Origin: Nitrospirillum pindoramense
GTDB taxonomy: Bacteria; Pseudomonadota; Alphaproteobacteria; Azospirillales; Azospirillaceae
DNA length: 64,000 bases
Direction: 5' to 3'
Assembly (NCBI RefSeq): GCF_007827955.1
Contig: NZ_VITR01000005.1
Coordinates: forward strand, 248,001-312,000
The notes beneath the pieces were generated by a model. That model saw only the letters and a program-made list of their open reading frames with translations, ran no database searches and was not told the origin of the DNA. The stretch's first letter is position 1; each line of letters starts with the position of its first letter. The position numbers were made by a program, and so were the translations under genes. Of the stretch, positions 9,966 to 18,983 are shown piece by piece.

Positions 9966-9988
9966 CCGCGCCCCGGGTGGGAGCGCGG
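9966..9988. terminator. Hairpin between convergent RES and fpr genes
   Basis: CCGCGC at 9966-9971 pairs with GCGCGG at 9983-9988, with further partial pairing inside. It lies in the 63-base gap between the toxin stop and the reductase stop and could serve both strands. There is no T-tract, so this is tentative. Confidence 0.3.
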
Positions 9989-10018
9989 CCGTGAAGCATA
10001 CCGACGGGGATCGCTGGA

Positions 10019-10792
10019 TCAGCGCTCCACGAAGGCCTTTTCGATGACGTAGTGGCCAGGCTCGTTGGAGCTGCCTTCGCGCATGCCGGCTTCCTCGCAC
10101 AGGTCCTGCAGGTCCTTCAGCACGCCGGGGCCACCGCAGATCATGACGCGGTCCTGGGCCGGATCGAACGGCTTCTCGCCGATGTCGGCGAAGAACTTGC
10201 CGTTTTTGATCAGGTCGGTCAGGCGGCCTTCGGTGCGGAAGGGTTCCCGCGTCACCGTGGGGTAGTAGACCAGCTTGTCGCGCAGCATCTCGCCAATGAA
10301 CTCGTCATTCGGCAGGTGCTTGGTGATGTCGTCGTAATAGGCCAGCTCGGCCACGCGGCGCACGGTGTGGGTGACCACCACCTTCTCGAAGCGCTCGTAG
10401 ACGTCTGGGTCCTTCATCAGGCTCATGAACGGGGCGAGGCCCGTGCCGGAGCCCAGCATGTACAGGGTGCGGCCGGGCAGCAGATTGTCCAGCAGCAGGG
10501 TGCCGGTGGCCTTGCGGCCGTACAGCACCTCATCCCCCTCCTGGATGTGTTGCAGGCGGGAGGTCAGCGGACCGTTCGGCACCTTGATGCTGAAGAATTC
10601 CAGATGCTCTTCATAGTTGGTGCTGGCCATGGAATAGGCGCGCATCAGCGGACGGCCGTCCACCTGCAGGCCCACCATGGTGAATTCGCCGTTGCGAAAG
10701 CGGAAGGACGGGTCGCGGGTCAGCCGGAAGCTGAACAGGTTGTCCGTCCAATGATGGACATGCGTGACCTTGCCGGACAGAAACGCGCTCAT
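10019..10792 (-). CDS. fpr: Ferredoxin-NADP+ reductase
   Basis: FAD enzyme of 257 residues, the length of bacterial Fpr, moving electrons between NADPH and ferredoxin or flavodoxin, often in oxidative-stress and iron-sulfur metabolism. The ATG at 10792 gives MSAFLSGKVTHVHHWTDNLF. The FAD-binding motif is 'RAYSMAS' near 50 and the NADP-binding motif 'GSGTGLAPFMSL' near 113. 'VMICGGPGVLKDL' follows and the C terminus is aromatic-poor ('YVIEKAFVER'). It is divergent from the chemoreceptor gene across a 319-base gap. Confidence 0.93.
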   Translation of the reverse strand: MSAFLSGKVTHVHHWTDNLFSFRLTRDPSFRFRNGEFTMVGLQVDGRPLMRAYSMASTNYEEHLEFFSIKVPNGPLTSRLQHIQEGDEVLYGRKATGTLLLDNLLPGRTLYMLGSGTGLAPFMSLMKDPDVYERFEKVVVTHTVRRVAELAYYDDITKHLPNDEFIGEMLRDKLVYYPTVTREPFRTEGRLTDLIKNGKFFADIGEKPFDPAQDRVMICGGPGVLKDLQDLCEEAGMREGSSNEPGHYVIEKAFVER

Positions 10793-11111
10793 CCTCGCTA
10801 TACCCTCTTCCTGACTCAACGGAAACATCGCTTCAAGCCGGGGAGAATGGCGGTTCTCCGCCCTTCCGCAAATGCGAAAATACACTGCCCTGGATCGCTG
10901 CGACTGCATATCTGGTCGAATGGCGCGGTATTACAAGGCGATTCTGGAAAAATATCTCTTTCCCCACCACATTGTGTGATCAACCAAAGGATGAGAGTAA
11001 TTTCCGTTAAATTGCCTATCCTTTCGGGCCACCTCCTTCGTTTGGGGGCTGTTTGCTTTTTGTTTACGGACTGGTGCGCAGAATGACCGCCTTGATCCGT
11101 GGGGAGAGGAC
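10793..11111. other. Divergent intergenic region, 319 bases, fpr / chemoreceptor
   Basis: Relatively AT-rich DNA between two divergent starts, so it must hold two promoters. I see no gene, strong hairpin or operator palindrome. A possible minus-strand promoter for fpr is TTGTAA-17-AGATAT around 10910-10940, which is weak. For the chemoreceptor only the ribosome site GGGGAGAGG just before 11112 is clear. Confidence 0.5.
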
Positions 11112-12524
11112 ATGGCCGTGGATACCCTTCACTTCACCCAGGCGCGCGTGGACGCGGGCCCGCTGATCGCCGATATCGCGACGGAAGTCGGCCGGTTGAG
11201 TGTGGACATCGCCGACGTTGTCGGCAGCATCCATCAGGTGGAAAAGGCGATTGATAGCCAAACCAACGAGTTGGCGGGCATTCAGGCGGCATCACGCGAC
11301 ATCGTCAGCAGCAACCGTAGCATCGCCGGCATGGCGCAGGCGACGCAGGGGGTCGCCGCCGGCGCACGGCGGGATGTCGACGCCTCGACGGAGGAAATCC
11401 GCCAATCGCTGGCCGCCATCGGCGACCTGGTCACGGCGGTGAACGCCAGCGCCGATGAGTTGAGCGGCCTGGAAAAGGCCATGAGCCGGGTGGCCCGCGT
11501 CTCCAGCGACATCAACCGCATCGCCGCGCAGACCAACCTGCTGGCCCTGAACGCCACCATCGAGGCCGCCCGCGCGGGCGAGGCCGGTCGCGGCTTCTCC
11601 GTCGTCGCCACCGAGGTGAAGGCGCTGGCCCGCCAGACGGCGGACGCCACGGCGGAGATCGACGCCACCCTGAAGGCCCTGACCGACCAGGTGCGGCGCC
11701 TGACCGCCCGCATGGCGACAGGCTCGGAACAGGCGGAGCGTGTGGGCCGCAGTACCGCCACCATCGGCCGCGCGGTGGAAACGGTGGGCGCCGCCGTCGC
11801 CCAGGTGGAGGAGAACGCCACCGCCATCGCCGGTGCCACCGGCGACATCGCCGAGCGCGCCGGCGGCTTCCAGGAGACAGTGGACGCCCTGCACCGCGAC
11901 GCGGAACTGTCCAGCAAGGCGCTGAAGGAGGGAACCACCCACCTGGACCGCACCCTGAGCCGGGCGGAAGCCATCATGATGCTGACCGCCACCTCCGGCT
12001 ACGCGACCGAGGATACGCCCTTCATCGACAAGGCACGCGAGGTCGCGACGAAGATTTCCGAGCGCATGGAGCAGGCCCTGGCAAACGGCGAACTGACCCT
12101 GGACGACCTGTTCGACAAAGACCTGAAGCCCATCGCGGGGACCAACCCGCAGCAGTACATGACCCGTTACATCCCCTTCCTGGACAAGGCGGTGACGCCG
12201 CTGCACGATCCCGTCATGTCCATGGACCCACGCATGATCTTCTGCGCGCCCACGGACCATAACCGCCTGATCCCCTGCCACAATCCGGAATTCAGCAAGC
12301 CCCATGGCCCCGATCCGGTATGGAACGCCACCTATGGGCGCAACCGCCGTATCTACCCCGACAAGAGCGCCGCGGCGGCCAGCAGCAACACGGCCCCCTT
12401 CCTGCTGCAGACCTATCGCCGCGACATGGGTGGCGGTGTCTATGCCCTGATGAAGGACGCCTCCGCCCCCATCTGGGTGCGCGGCCGCCTGTGGGGGGGA
12501 CTGCGGGTCTGTTACCGCGCTTGA
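11112..12524 (+). CDS. Soluble methyl-accepting chemotaxis protein with C-terminal sensor-like domain
   Basis: Cytosolic chemoreceptor of 470 residues with no transmembrane helix. The signalling hairpin is N-terminal: its tip '[20 protein letters not shown]' followed by [17 protein letters not shown] lies near residues 136-175 and should contact CheA and CheW. Heptad-rich coiled coil runs on both sides. The last ~180 residues form a separate domain, with '[20 protein letters not shown]', '[11 protein letters not shown]', '[13 protein letters not shown]', '[12 protein letters not shown]' and '[14 protein letters not shown]'. These resemble the C-terminal Cache/PAS-like domain of some alphaproteobacterial receptors. 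The start has GGGGAGAGG five bases upstream. The ligand is unknown. Confidence 0.9.
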   Translation: MAVDTLHFTQARVDAGPLIADIATEVGRLSVDIADVVGSIHQVEKAIDSQTNELAGIQAASRDIVSSNRSIAGMAQATQGVAAGARRDVDASTEEIRQSLAAIGDLVTAVNASADELSGLEKAMSRVARVSSDINRIAAQTNLLALNATIEAARAGEAGRGFSVVATEVKALARQTADATAEIDATLKALTDQVRRLTARMATGSEQAERVGRSTATIGRAVETVGAAVAQVEENATAIAGATGDIAERAGGFQETVDALHRDAELSSKALKEGTTHLDRTLSRAEAIMMLTATSGYATEDTPFIDKAREVATKISERMEQALANGELTLDDLFDKDLKPIAGTNPQQYMTRYIPFLDKAVTPLHDPVMSMDPRMIFCAPTDHNRLIPCHNPEFSKPHGPDPVWNATYGRNRRIYPDKSAAAASSNTAPFLLQTYRRDMGGGVYALMKDASAPIWVRGRLWGGLRVCYRA

Positions 12525-12607
12525 TTGAGGCGATCTCGTCCCTTTTCGTCGGGCTGCAACACCAGCGTCACAAGACTGGCATACGCTGGGGTTAGCATCC
12601 GGTTAAA

Positions 12608-12635
12608 TGTGCCGCCCCAGGGGGCGGGCGGCACA
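12608..12635 (+). terminator. Hairpin after the chemoreceptor gene
   Basis: Ten-bp perfect stem, TGTGCCGCCC at 12608-12617 and GGGCGGCACA at 12626-12635, 84 bases after the chemoreceptor stop. It lacks a T-tract, so it may instead be part of the leader of the following arsC. Confidence 0.4.
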
Positions 12636-12713
12636 GGGCCGCGGTTCCTGACCCTGGGGCGATGGGGGCCCCCGGCGCGGGAAAGCCGTTGGCCAGAGGG
12701 GGAATGAAGCGAC

Positions 12714-13226
12714 ATGGCGACAGTCTATCGGGTTCTGTTTTTGTGCCAGTTCAACTCCGCCCGCAGCATCATGGCCGAGGCGCTCATGCGTCATTGGGGC
12801 GGTGATCGGTTCGTGGTGTTCAGCGCCGGCTCGGACCCGCTGCCGGAATGCAATCCCATCGCCCTGGACCTGTTGACCAAGGCCCGCATTTCCACCGACG
12901 GCCTGCACCCCAAGTCCTGGAACCAGTTCGCCGGCCCGGATGTGGCGCCCATGGACTTCATCTTCCACACCTGTGACGCCAGCGCCGGCGCCACGGCACC
13001 CGCCTGGCCGGGCCATCCGATGATCGCCCACTGGGGGTTCCCGGACCCGCAGGGCTTCAAGGGGTCGGAGGTTGAACAGCGCGCCCTGTTCAACCTGCTG
13101 TTCGGCATGATCGAGCGGCGGGTGCGCATCTTCTGTTCCCTGCCGGAACAGCGCCTGGCCCGGCTGACGGCCGAGACGCTGGCCGCGATGCATAATAGTG
13201 AGGAAGGCTGGGCCGCGGCGGGCTGA
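12714..13226 (+). CDS. arsC: Arsenate reductase-like low-molecular-weight phosphatase
   Basis: Cytosolic protein of 170 residues in the thioredoxin/LMW-PTP-type ArsC family, which reduces arsenate to arsenite or acts as a phosphatase. The phosphate loop C-x5-R is intact: Cys11 to Arg17 in 'LFLCQFNSARS'. The family stretches 'FSAGSDP', 'LHPKSW', 'HTCDASAGATAPAWPGHPMI' and 'AHWGFPDP' are present. No arsR or arsenite pump gene is nearby, so a role in arsenic resistance is not supported by context. It is followed closely by a paralogue lacking the cysteine. Confidence 0.88.
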   Translation: MATVYRVLFLCQFNSARSIMAEALMRHWGGDRFVVFSAGSDPLPECNPIALDLLTKARISTDGLHPKSWNQFAGPDVAPMDFIFHTCDASAGATAPAWPGHPMIAHWGFPDPQGFKGSEVEQRALFNLLFGMIERRVRIFCSLPEQRLARLTAETLAAMHNSEEGWAAAG

Positions 13227-13260
13227 TTCCCGCCCGGCCAAGCCGCAACCCCTGGATCCG

Positions 13261-13827
13261 ATGATGCCGCCTGACAGCCCGATGCGGGATGAACCCGCGC
13301 CCGAGCCAAGCCGCGCCGGCACGGAACGCCGCCTGAGCGTCCTGTTCGTAGGCCGGGTGAACGCCGGCCGCAGCCTGATGGCGGAGGCGCTGCTGCGCCA
13401 TCATGCCGGCCACCGTTTCGACGCCCACAGCGCCGGCCTGACCCCCGTCGACCGTATGAACCCCTTCGTCCTGGACCGCCTGCGGGCGGAGGGCGTGGCC
13501 ACCGACGACCTAAGCCCCAAGCCGCTGGACATATATATGGCGCCCGAGGCGCCGCCGGTGGACATCGTCATCACCGTCAGCGAACTGGCGGCCACCGGCA
13601 TGGCCGGCGCTTGGCCGGGCCAGCCGGTGACCGCCCATTGGGCCCTGCCGGATCCCGATCCCAGCCTGGACCCCGGCGTCGCCGCCGATCCCGAGGCGGT
13701 GGTGGACGCGGTTTTCCAAGACCTGCGTCGGCGTATCGACCTGCTGGCCATCCTGCCGTCCCATTGCCTGCTGGCGCTCAGCCACTGGAACGAGGAATCC
13801 GACGAAAGCCTGCGGAGCGCGGGCTGA
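13261..13827 (+). CDS. ArsC-like paralogue lacking the catalytic cysteine
   Basis: About 188 residues, the same fold as the preceding gene: 'LFVGRVNAGRSLMAEALLRH', 'HSAGLTPV', 'LSPKPLDIYM' and 'WPGQPVTAHWALPDPDP'. In the phosphate loop the nucleophilic cysteine is Gly31 (codon GGC at 13351-13353) while the loop arginine, Arg37, is kept. The second family cysteine (TCD in the upstream copy) is serine here (TVSE). By known chemistry it cannot be an arsenate reductase or cysteine phosphatase. It is an intact frame, so a pseudoenzyme or phosphate-binding partner is more likely than a decaying gene. The start is uncertain: ATGs at 13261, 13264 and 13282, with a weak ribosome site, and an extended frame begins inside arsC. 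Confidence 0.8.
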   Translation: MMPPDSPMRDEPAPEPSRAGTERRLSVLFVGRVNAGRSLMAEALLRHHAGHRFDAHSAGLTPVDRMNPFVLDRLRAEGVATDDLSPKPLDIYMAPEAPPVDIVITVSELAATGMAGAWPGQPVTAHWALPDPDPSLDPGVAADPEAVVDAVFQDLRRRIDLLAILPSHCLLALSHWNEESDESLRSAG

Positions 13828-14303
13828 CGGTTGTTCAGCGCGGGCTGGATAATTGGATCGCGGCGGGACAAAAGCCCACGGCAGGCCGGATCATTCGGCC
13901 AGCCGGAGCAATCCTTGCATTTTTTCCGGATTCCATAAAAAGCACCCGGCCGGTTGTGACACCGCTCACTGGCAGTATCCACAGCGCTGCCCATAGTCCG
14001 CGCAATAATGAGGGCCCATGGGATCGGAAGGATCGGGTGCGGGGGCATCGGATCGCCGGGGACAGGCCATCGTTTACGAAAGCGCACCGCTGCCGGCTGT
14101 CGCCGCCCGCCCCTGGGTTTACGGGGTTTGGTGGTCTGGAAGGACCTTAAAGGAATGGTCCTTCGCATCCGGCGGCCGACCATCGCCCGGGCCACCCGCG
14201 GCGACGTGTTGACGCGTGCGGCTTCGACACCGACACCAACGCCCAGCCGGCGGCAGCATGCCCGCCGGCGACGGGAATATTTGCGCCGAGCGAGACCGAG
14301 ACC
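13828..14303. other. Intergenic leader of efflux operon 1, 476 bases
   Basis: No credible gene. A possible promoter is TTGTGA near 13955 followed 16 bases later by TATCCA. An 8-bp perfect inverted repeat, GAAGGACC at 14139-14146 and GGTCCTTC at 14157-14164, looks like an operator. No regulator gene is adjacent to say what binds it. Confidence 0.45.
14139..14164 (+). promoter_or_regulatory. Inverted repeat upstream of efflux operon 1
   Basis: GAAGGACC and GGTCCTTC are perfect reverse complements separated by 10 bases, 140 bases before the adaptor gene start. It could be a repressor site or a leader hairpin. Confidence 0.35.
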
Positions 14304-15560
14304 ATGGAATCCCAATCGACCGTGACCACCGTGCCGAAACCGGACGCGCCGCTGACCGGCCTGTCCCGCCCGGAATACCGGGGCCAGGGCGGGCAGCAGC
14401 GGCCGCCGCGCATCGCCCTGTTCATGATCCTGACGGTGATTGTCCTGGCCATCATCGGCGGCCTGTTCGTGTACTTTGACCGCAGCGTCAAGCCCGCGAT
14501 GATCGGCCAAATCCTGAAAAAGATGACGCCGCCGCCGCCGCCGGTCGCCACCGCCTTGGCCAAGGCGGAGGATGTGCCGCAGTTGCTGCCCGCCGTTGGC
14601 ACGCTGCAAGCCGTCCACCAGGTCACCGTGACGCCCGAGGTGGGTGGGTCGGTGACCAAGATCCTGTTCCAGTCGGGCGCCACGGTGGCCGCCGGCACGC
14701 CCCTGCTGCAGCTGAACGACAAGCCGCAGCAGGGCGACCTGGCCAACTACAAGGCCCAGGCCAAGGTGGCGGAGCTGGACCTCGCCCGCTATCGTGCCCT
14801 GGTGGCCAAGCAGGCGACCTCGCAGCAGACGGTGGACCAGCAGGTGGCCGTGCTGGACCAGGCCAACGCCAACATCGCCAAGACCAACGCCCTGATCGCC
14901 CAGTTGCTGGTGCGGGCGCCGTTCGACGGCGTGCTGGGCGTGCGTCAAGTGGACGTGGGCCAGTACGTCAAGGCCGGCGACGCCGTCGTCACCTTGACCG
15001 ACCTGGATGAGCTGTACGCCAACTTCACCCTGGCGGAGGGCGAGCGCGGCCGCGTGGCGGTGGGCCAGACGGTGCGCGTCACCGTGGACGCCTACCCCGG
15101 CCGCGTGTTCCAGGGCACCCTCACCGCCATCGACCCGCAGATCAGCAGCGACACGCGCACCGTGAAGCTGCAGGCCACCATCCCCAACAAGGACCACGCC
15201 CTGCAGCCCGGCATGTTCGGCAACGTCACCGTCGTGTTGCCGGTCACGCCCAACCAGGTCACCCTGCCGGAAACGGCGGTGGACTATTCACTGTACGGCA
15301 ACAGCGTCTATGTGGTCCGCCCCACGGTGGACAAGGACGGCAAGCCGGTGAACGGCGAGGATGGCAAGCCAGCCCTGCACGTCGACCGCGTCTTCGTGAA
15401 GACCGGCGACCGCGCCGACGGCAAGGTCGTGGTGCTGAGCGGTGTCAAGCCGGGCGACCGCGTCGTGGCCGTGGGCCAGAACAAGCTGCAGAACGGCGCC
15501 CCGGTGACCCTGTCGGACCAGGGGGCCCCGCCGGCCCCGGCCGAGACGCCGCGCCCCTGA
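14304..15560 (+). CDS. RND efflux periplasmic adaptor (membrane fusion protein)
   Basis: Links an inner-membrane RND pump to an outer-membrane channel. It has 418 residues. One transmembrane anchor at about 38-60 ('IALFMILTVIVLAIIGGLFV') follows a proline- and glutamine-rich cytoplasmic stretch. The biotinyl-lipoyl-like domain ('VTPEVGGSVTKILFQSGATV') and coiled-coil hairpin come next, then the beta-barrel ('DVGQYVKAGDAVVTLTDLDE'). The C terminus is rich in proline and alanine. There is no lipobox, unlike the adaptor at 57.9 kb. The permease gene follows after 92 bases; no outer-membrane channel gene is adjacent. Confidence 0.92.
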   Translation: MESQSTVTTVPKPDAPLTGLSRPEYRGQGGQQRPPRIALFMILTVIVLAIIGGLFVYFDRSVKPAMIGQILKKMTPPPPPVATALAKAEDVPQLLPAVGTLQAVHQVTVTPEVGGSVTKILFQSGATVAAGTPLLQLNDKPQQGDLANYKAQAKVAELDLARYRALVAKQATSQQTVDQQVAVLDQANANIAKTNALIAQLLVRAPFDGVLGVRQVDVGQYVKAGDAVVTLTDLDELYANFTLAEGERGRVAVGQTVRVTVDAYPGRVFQGTLTAIDPQISSDTRTVKLQATIPNKDHALQPGMFGNVTVVLPVTPNQVTLPETAVDYSLYGNSVYVVRPTVDKDGKPVNGEDGKPALHVDRVFVKTGDRADGKVVVLSGVKPGDRVVAVGQNKLQNGAPVTLSDQGAPPAPAETPRP

Positions 15561-15652
15561 TACCCCGCCCCTGACACACCGCCGTTGACCTGTAAATCGG
15601 GACCGGCCGCGCCCCAACTGACGCGCGGCCGGTTCCAGGGGACACCCCGACC

Positions 15653-18600
15653 ATGAAATTCACCGATCTTTTCATCAAACGGCCGGTGCTGGCCCTGGTG
15701 GTCAGCCTGCTGATCCTGCTGGTGGGTCTGCGGTCGATGTCGACCCTGCCCATCCGGCAGTATCCCAAGCTGTCGTCCACCACCATCGCCATCACCACCG
15801 TCTATCCAGGCGCCACGGCCGACCTGATGCAGGGGTTCATCACCACCCCCATCGAGCAGGCGGTGGCCAGCGCCGACGGCATCGACTACATGACCAGCAG
15901 TTCCGTGCAGGGACAGAGCACGGTCACGGTCTACGTCAAGCTGAACTACGACCCCAGCCAGGCCATGACCGACGTCATCGCCAAGGTGCAGCAGGTCAAG
16001 TACCTGATCCCGAAAGAGGCGAACGACCCGGTCATCACCAAGTCCACGGGCGACACCACGGCGGTGATGTACCTGAGCTTCGCGTCCAAGGAACTGCAGG
16101 GCTCCGCCATCTCCGACTACCTCACCCGCGTGGTGCAGCCACTGATCGCCACGGTCGATGGCGTCGCGTCGGCCGACATCCTGGGCGGCCAGACCTTCGC
16201 CATGCGCCTGTGGCTGGACCCCAACCGCATGGCGGCGCGCGGCGTTTCCGCCGACGACGTGGCCAACGCCCTGCGCAACAACAACGTGCAGTCGGCGCCG
16301 GGCCAGGTGAAGGGCCTGTTCACCGTGTCCAACGTCACCGCCGACACCGACCTGACCAGCGTGGAGGATTTCCGCCGCATGGTGGTGAAGGCCTCGGGCG
16401 GGGCCGTGGTGCGGCTGGAGGACGTGGCCTCCATCTCGCTGGGCGCGCAGAACACCAACAGCGCCGTCATGTTCAGCGGCCTGAACGCCGTATTCATCGG
16501 CGTGCAGGTGACGCCGACGGGCAACCCGCTGCAGATGGTGCAGAACGTGCGCGAGAAGATCCTGCCGGAGATTCAGCGCAACCTGCCGCCCGCCATCGAG
16601 ATGAAAGTGGCCTATGACGCCACCAACTTCATCAACGCCTCGATCAGCGAGGTGGAACACACGCTGATCGAGGCCATCGGCATCGTCATCGTCATCATCT
16701 TCCTGTTCTTAGGCTCGTTGCGGTCGGTGCTGATCCCCGTGGTCACCATCCCGCTGTCGCTGATCGGCGCCTTCAGCCTGATGCTGGCGGCGGGGTTCAG
16801 CCTGAACCTGCTGACCCTGCTGGCCATGGTGCTGGCCATCGGCCTGGTGGTGGACGACGCCATCGTGGTGGTGGAGAACGTTTACCGCCACCTCGAGGAG
16901 GGCAAGACACCGGTGCAGGCGGCCCTGGTCGGCGCCCGCGAGATCGCGGGTCCCGTCATCGCCATGACCATCACCCTGGCGGCGGTCTATGCCCCCATCG
17001 GCCTGCTGGGCGGCGTCACCGGCGCCCTGTTCCGCGAATTCGCCTTCACCCTGGCGGGGGCCGTGATCATTTCCGGCGTGGTGGCGCTGACCCTGTCGCC
17101 CATGATGGCGTCGGTGCTGCTGCCCAAGGGCGGCGACCACACCGCCTTCTCACGCTTCGTCGACCGCGCCTTCAACGGGCTGGCCAACTTCTACGAACGC
17201 CGCCTGACCCGGGCGCTGGACTATCGCCCCGTCATCCTGCTGTTCGCCGTGGTCGTGCTGGCCAGCATCCCCTACCTCTACCTGCACGGCCGGTCGGAAC
17301 TGGCCCCGGAAGAGGACCAGGGCATCCTGTTCAGCATGTTCAAGGGCCCGCAATACGCCAACATCGACTATACCCAGCACTACGCCCAGCAGCTGGACGC
17401 CGCCGGCGGCACCCTGCCCGAGGGGCGGGAACGCTTCCTGATCAGCGGCACCTCCGGCACCAGCCAGGGCATCGCCGGCGTGCTGCTGAAACCGTGGGGG
17501 GAGCGTGACCGGCCCATCCAGGAATCGCTGGCGGCGCTGCAAGCGGCCTTCAACCAGGTGCCGGGCGAAAAGGCCCTGGTGTTCAACCTGCCGCCCCTGC
17601 CCGGCACCACCGGCGGCCTGCCGGTGCAGATGGTGCTGAACGGCACCCAGGGCTTCCCCGCCATCTATGAGGCGATGGAGAAGATCAAGGCCGCCGCCGT
17701 CGCCAGCCACAAGTTCCTGGTGGTGGACAGCGACCTTGACTACAACACGCCGGTGGTGCGCATCCACATCGACCGGGCCAAGGCCAACGAGATGGGCGTC
17801 ACCATGGCCAGCATCGGCGACACCCTGGCCCTGATGGTGGGTGAGAACTACGTCAACCGCTTCAACCTGCAGGGCCGGTCGTACGAAGTCATCCCCCAGG
17901 TGCCGCGCATCGACCGCCTGACGCCGGACAAGCTGACGCGCTTCTACGTCACCTCCGTCACCGGCGACCAGGTGCCGCTGTCCACCTTCCTGCGCCTGGA
18001 AGAGGGCACGGACCCCAACGCCCTGACCCACTACAACCAGATGAACTCCGCCACCTTCCAGGCCGTGCCCATGCCGGGCGTGTCCATGGGCGAGGCGGTC
18101 GCCTTCCTGGAAGACCAGGTGAAGCAGCTGCCGGCGGGCTTCAGCCACAGCTACCTCAGCCAAACCCGCCAGTTCGTGGAGGAAGGCAACCAGCTGGCCA
18201 TGACCTTCGGCTTCGCGCTGATCGTCATCTTCCTCGTGCTGGCCGCGCAGTTCGAAAGCCTGCGCGACCCGCTGGTCATCCTGGTCAGCGTGCCCATGTC
18301 CATCTGCGGCGCCCTGATCCCGCTGTTCATCGGCATCACCTCGATCAACATCTATACCCAGGTGGGTCTGGTGACGCTGATCGGCCTGATCTCCAAGCAC
18401 GGCATCCTGCTGGTGGAATTCGCCAACGAGATGCAGGTGAAGGAAGGACTGGCCCGGCGGGAGGCCATCCTGCACGCCGCCCGCGTGCGCCTGCGTCCCA
18501 TCCTGATGACCACCGCCGCCATGGTGGTGGGCCTGCTGCCCCTGCTGATCGCGTCCGGCGCCGGAGCGGCCAGCCGCTTCTCCATCGGCCTGGTGGTGGT

Positions 18601-18727
18601 GACCGGCATGTCCATCGGCACGCTGTTCACCCTGTTCGTCCTGCCGGCGGTCTACACCCTGCTGGCCAAGGACCACAAGGCGGCCGCCAGCTCACGGCGC
18701 CTGCAGGAGATCGCCGAGGTCGCCTGA
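15653..18727 (+). CDS. RND multidrug efflux permease, HAE1 type
   Basis: Proton-driven inner-membrane pump of 1024 residues with the standard 12-helix plan. The family start is MKFTDLFIKRPVLALVV. The proton-relay acids are Asp401-Asp402 in '[14 protein letters not shown]', and the relay lysine is Lys915 in 'LISKHGILLVEFAN', so it should be active. It resembles MexI/MexK-like pumps rather than AcrB in its N terminus, though substrates cannot be told from sequence. AGGGGAC lies eight bases before the ATG. It must borrow an outer-membrane channel, perhaps the NodT-type protein encoded at 62.2 kb. Confidence 0.94.
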   Translation: MKFTDLFIKRPVLALVVSLLILLVGLRSMSTLPIRQYPKLSSTTIAITTVYPGATADLMQGFITTPIEQAVASADGIDYMTSSSVQGQSTVTVYVKLNYDPSQAMTDVIAKVQQVKYLIPKEANDPVITKSTGDTTAVMYLSFASKELQGSAISDYLTRVVQPLIATVDGVASADILGGQTFAMRLWLDPNRMAARGVSADDVANALRNNNVQSAPGQVKGLFTVSNVTADTDLTSVEDFRRMVVKASGGAVVRLEDVASISLGAQNTNSAVMFSGLNAVFIGVQVTPTGNPLQMVQNVREKILPEIQRNLPPAIEMKVAYDATNFINASISEVEHTLIEAIGIVIVIIFLFLGSLRSVLIPVVTIPLSLIGAFSLMLAAGFSLNLLTLLAMVLAIGLVVDDAIVVVENVYRHLEEGKTPVQAALVGAREIAGPVIAMTITLAAVYAPIGLLGGVTGALFREFAFTLAGAVIISGVVALTLSPMMASVLLPKGGDHTAFSRFVDRAFNGLANFYERRLTRALDYRPVILLFAVVVLASIPYLYLHGRSELAPEEDQGILFSMFKGPQYANIDYTQHYAQQLDAAGGTLPEGRERFLISGTSGTSQGIAGVLLKPWGERDRPIQESLAALQAAFNQVPGEKALVFNLPPLPGTTGGLPVQMVLNGTQGFPAIYEAMEKIKAAAVASHKFLVVDSDLDYNTPVVRIHIDRAKANEMGVTMASIGDTLALMVGENYVNRFNLQGRSYEVIPQVPRIDRLTPDKLTRFYVTSVTGDQVPLSTFLRLEEGTDPNALTHYNQMNSATFQAVPMPGVSMGEAVAFLEDQVKQLPAGFSHSYLSQTRQFVEEGNQLAMTFGFALIVIFLVLAAQFESLRDPLVILVSVPMSICGALIPLFIGITSINIYTQVGLVTLIGLISKHGILLVEFANEMQVKEGLARREAILHAARVRLRPILMTTAAMVVGLLPLLIASGAGAASRFSIGLVVVTGMSIGTLFTLFVLPAVYTLLAKDHKAAASSRRLQEIAEVA

Positions 18728-18753
18728 CAGGGCGTCAGCGGTACGGCGTGAGG

Positions 18754-18787
18754 AAACGGCCGGGGCTTTCCCCGGCCGTTTTCTTTT
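18754..18787 (+). terminator. Rho-independent terminator of efflux operon 1
   Basis: Twelve-bp perfect stem, AAACGGCCGGGG at 18754-18765 and CCCCGGCCGTTT at 18770-18781, with loop CTTT and the tail TCTTTT. It lies 27 bases after the permease stop. Confidence 0.92.
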
Positions 18788-18983
18788 GGCGCCGCCCCAC
18801 CTCCTGGCCAAACGGCCAACCCCTTTCGCGCCGGGGCCATCGCGTTGACACGAGAACAAAAGAGGAACAATATCGGCCATGGGGGACCGGCGCGCCGTGC
18901 TGGCCGGCGGCCCCGTCGCGGGAGCCACCCGCACGCGCCAGCACTCGGAAAATCCTTAAGTGTGGTATCGGCGGAGGGCTGCC

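Noticed and set aside
13741-13800. Possible third copy of the intergenic stem element (CACTGGAACGAGGAA near 13783)
   Set aside because: It lies inside the second ArsC-like coding sequence, matches only the right end and lacks the stem arms.
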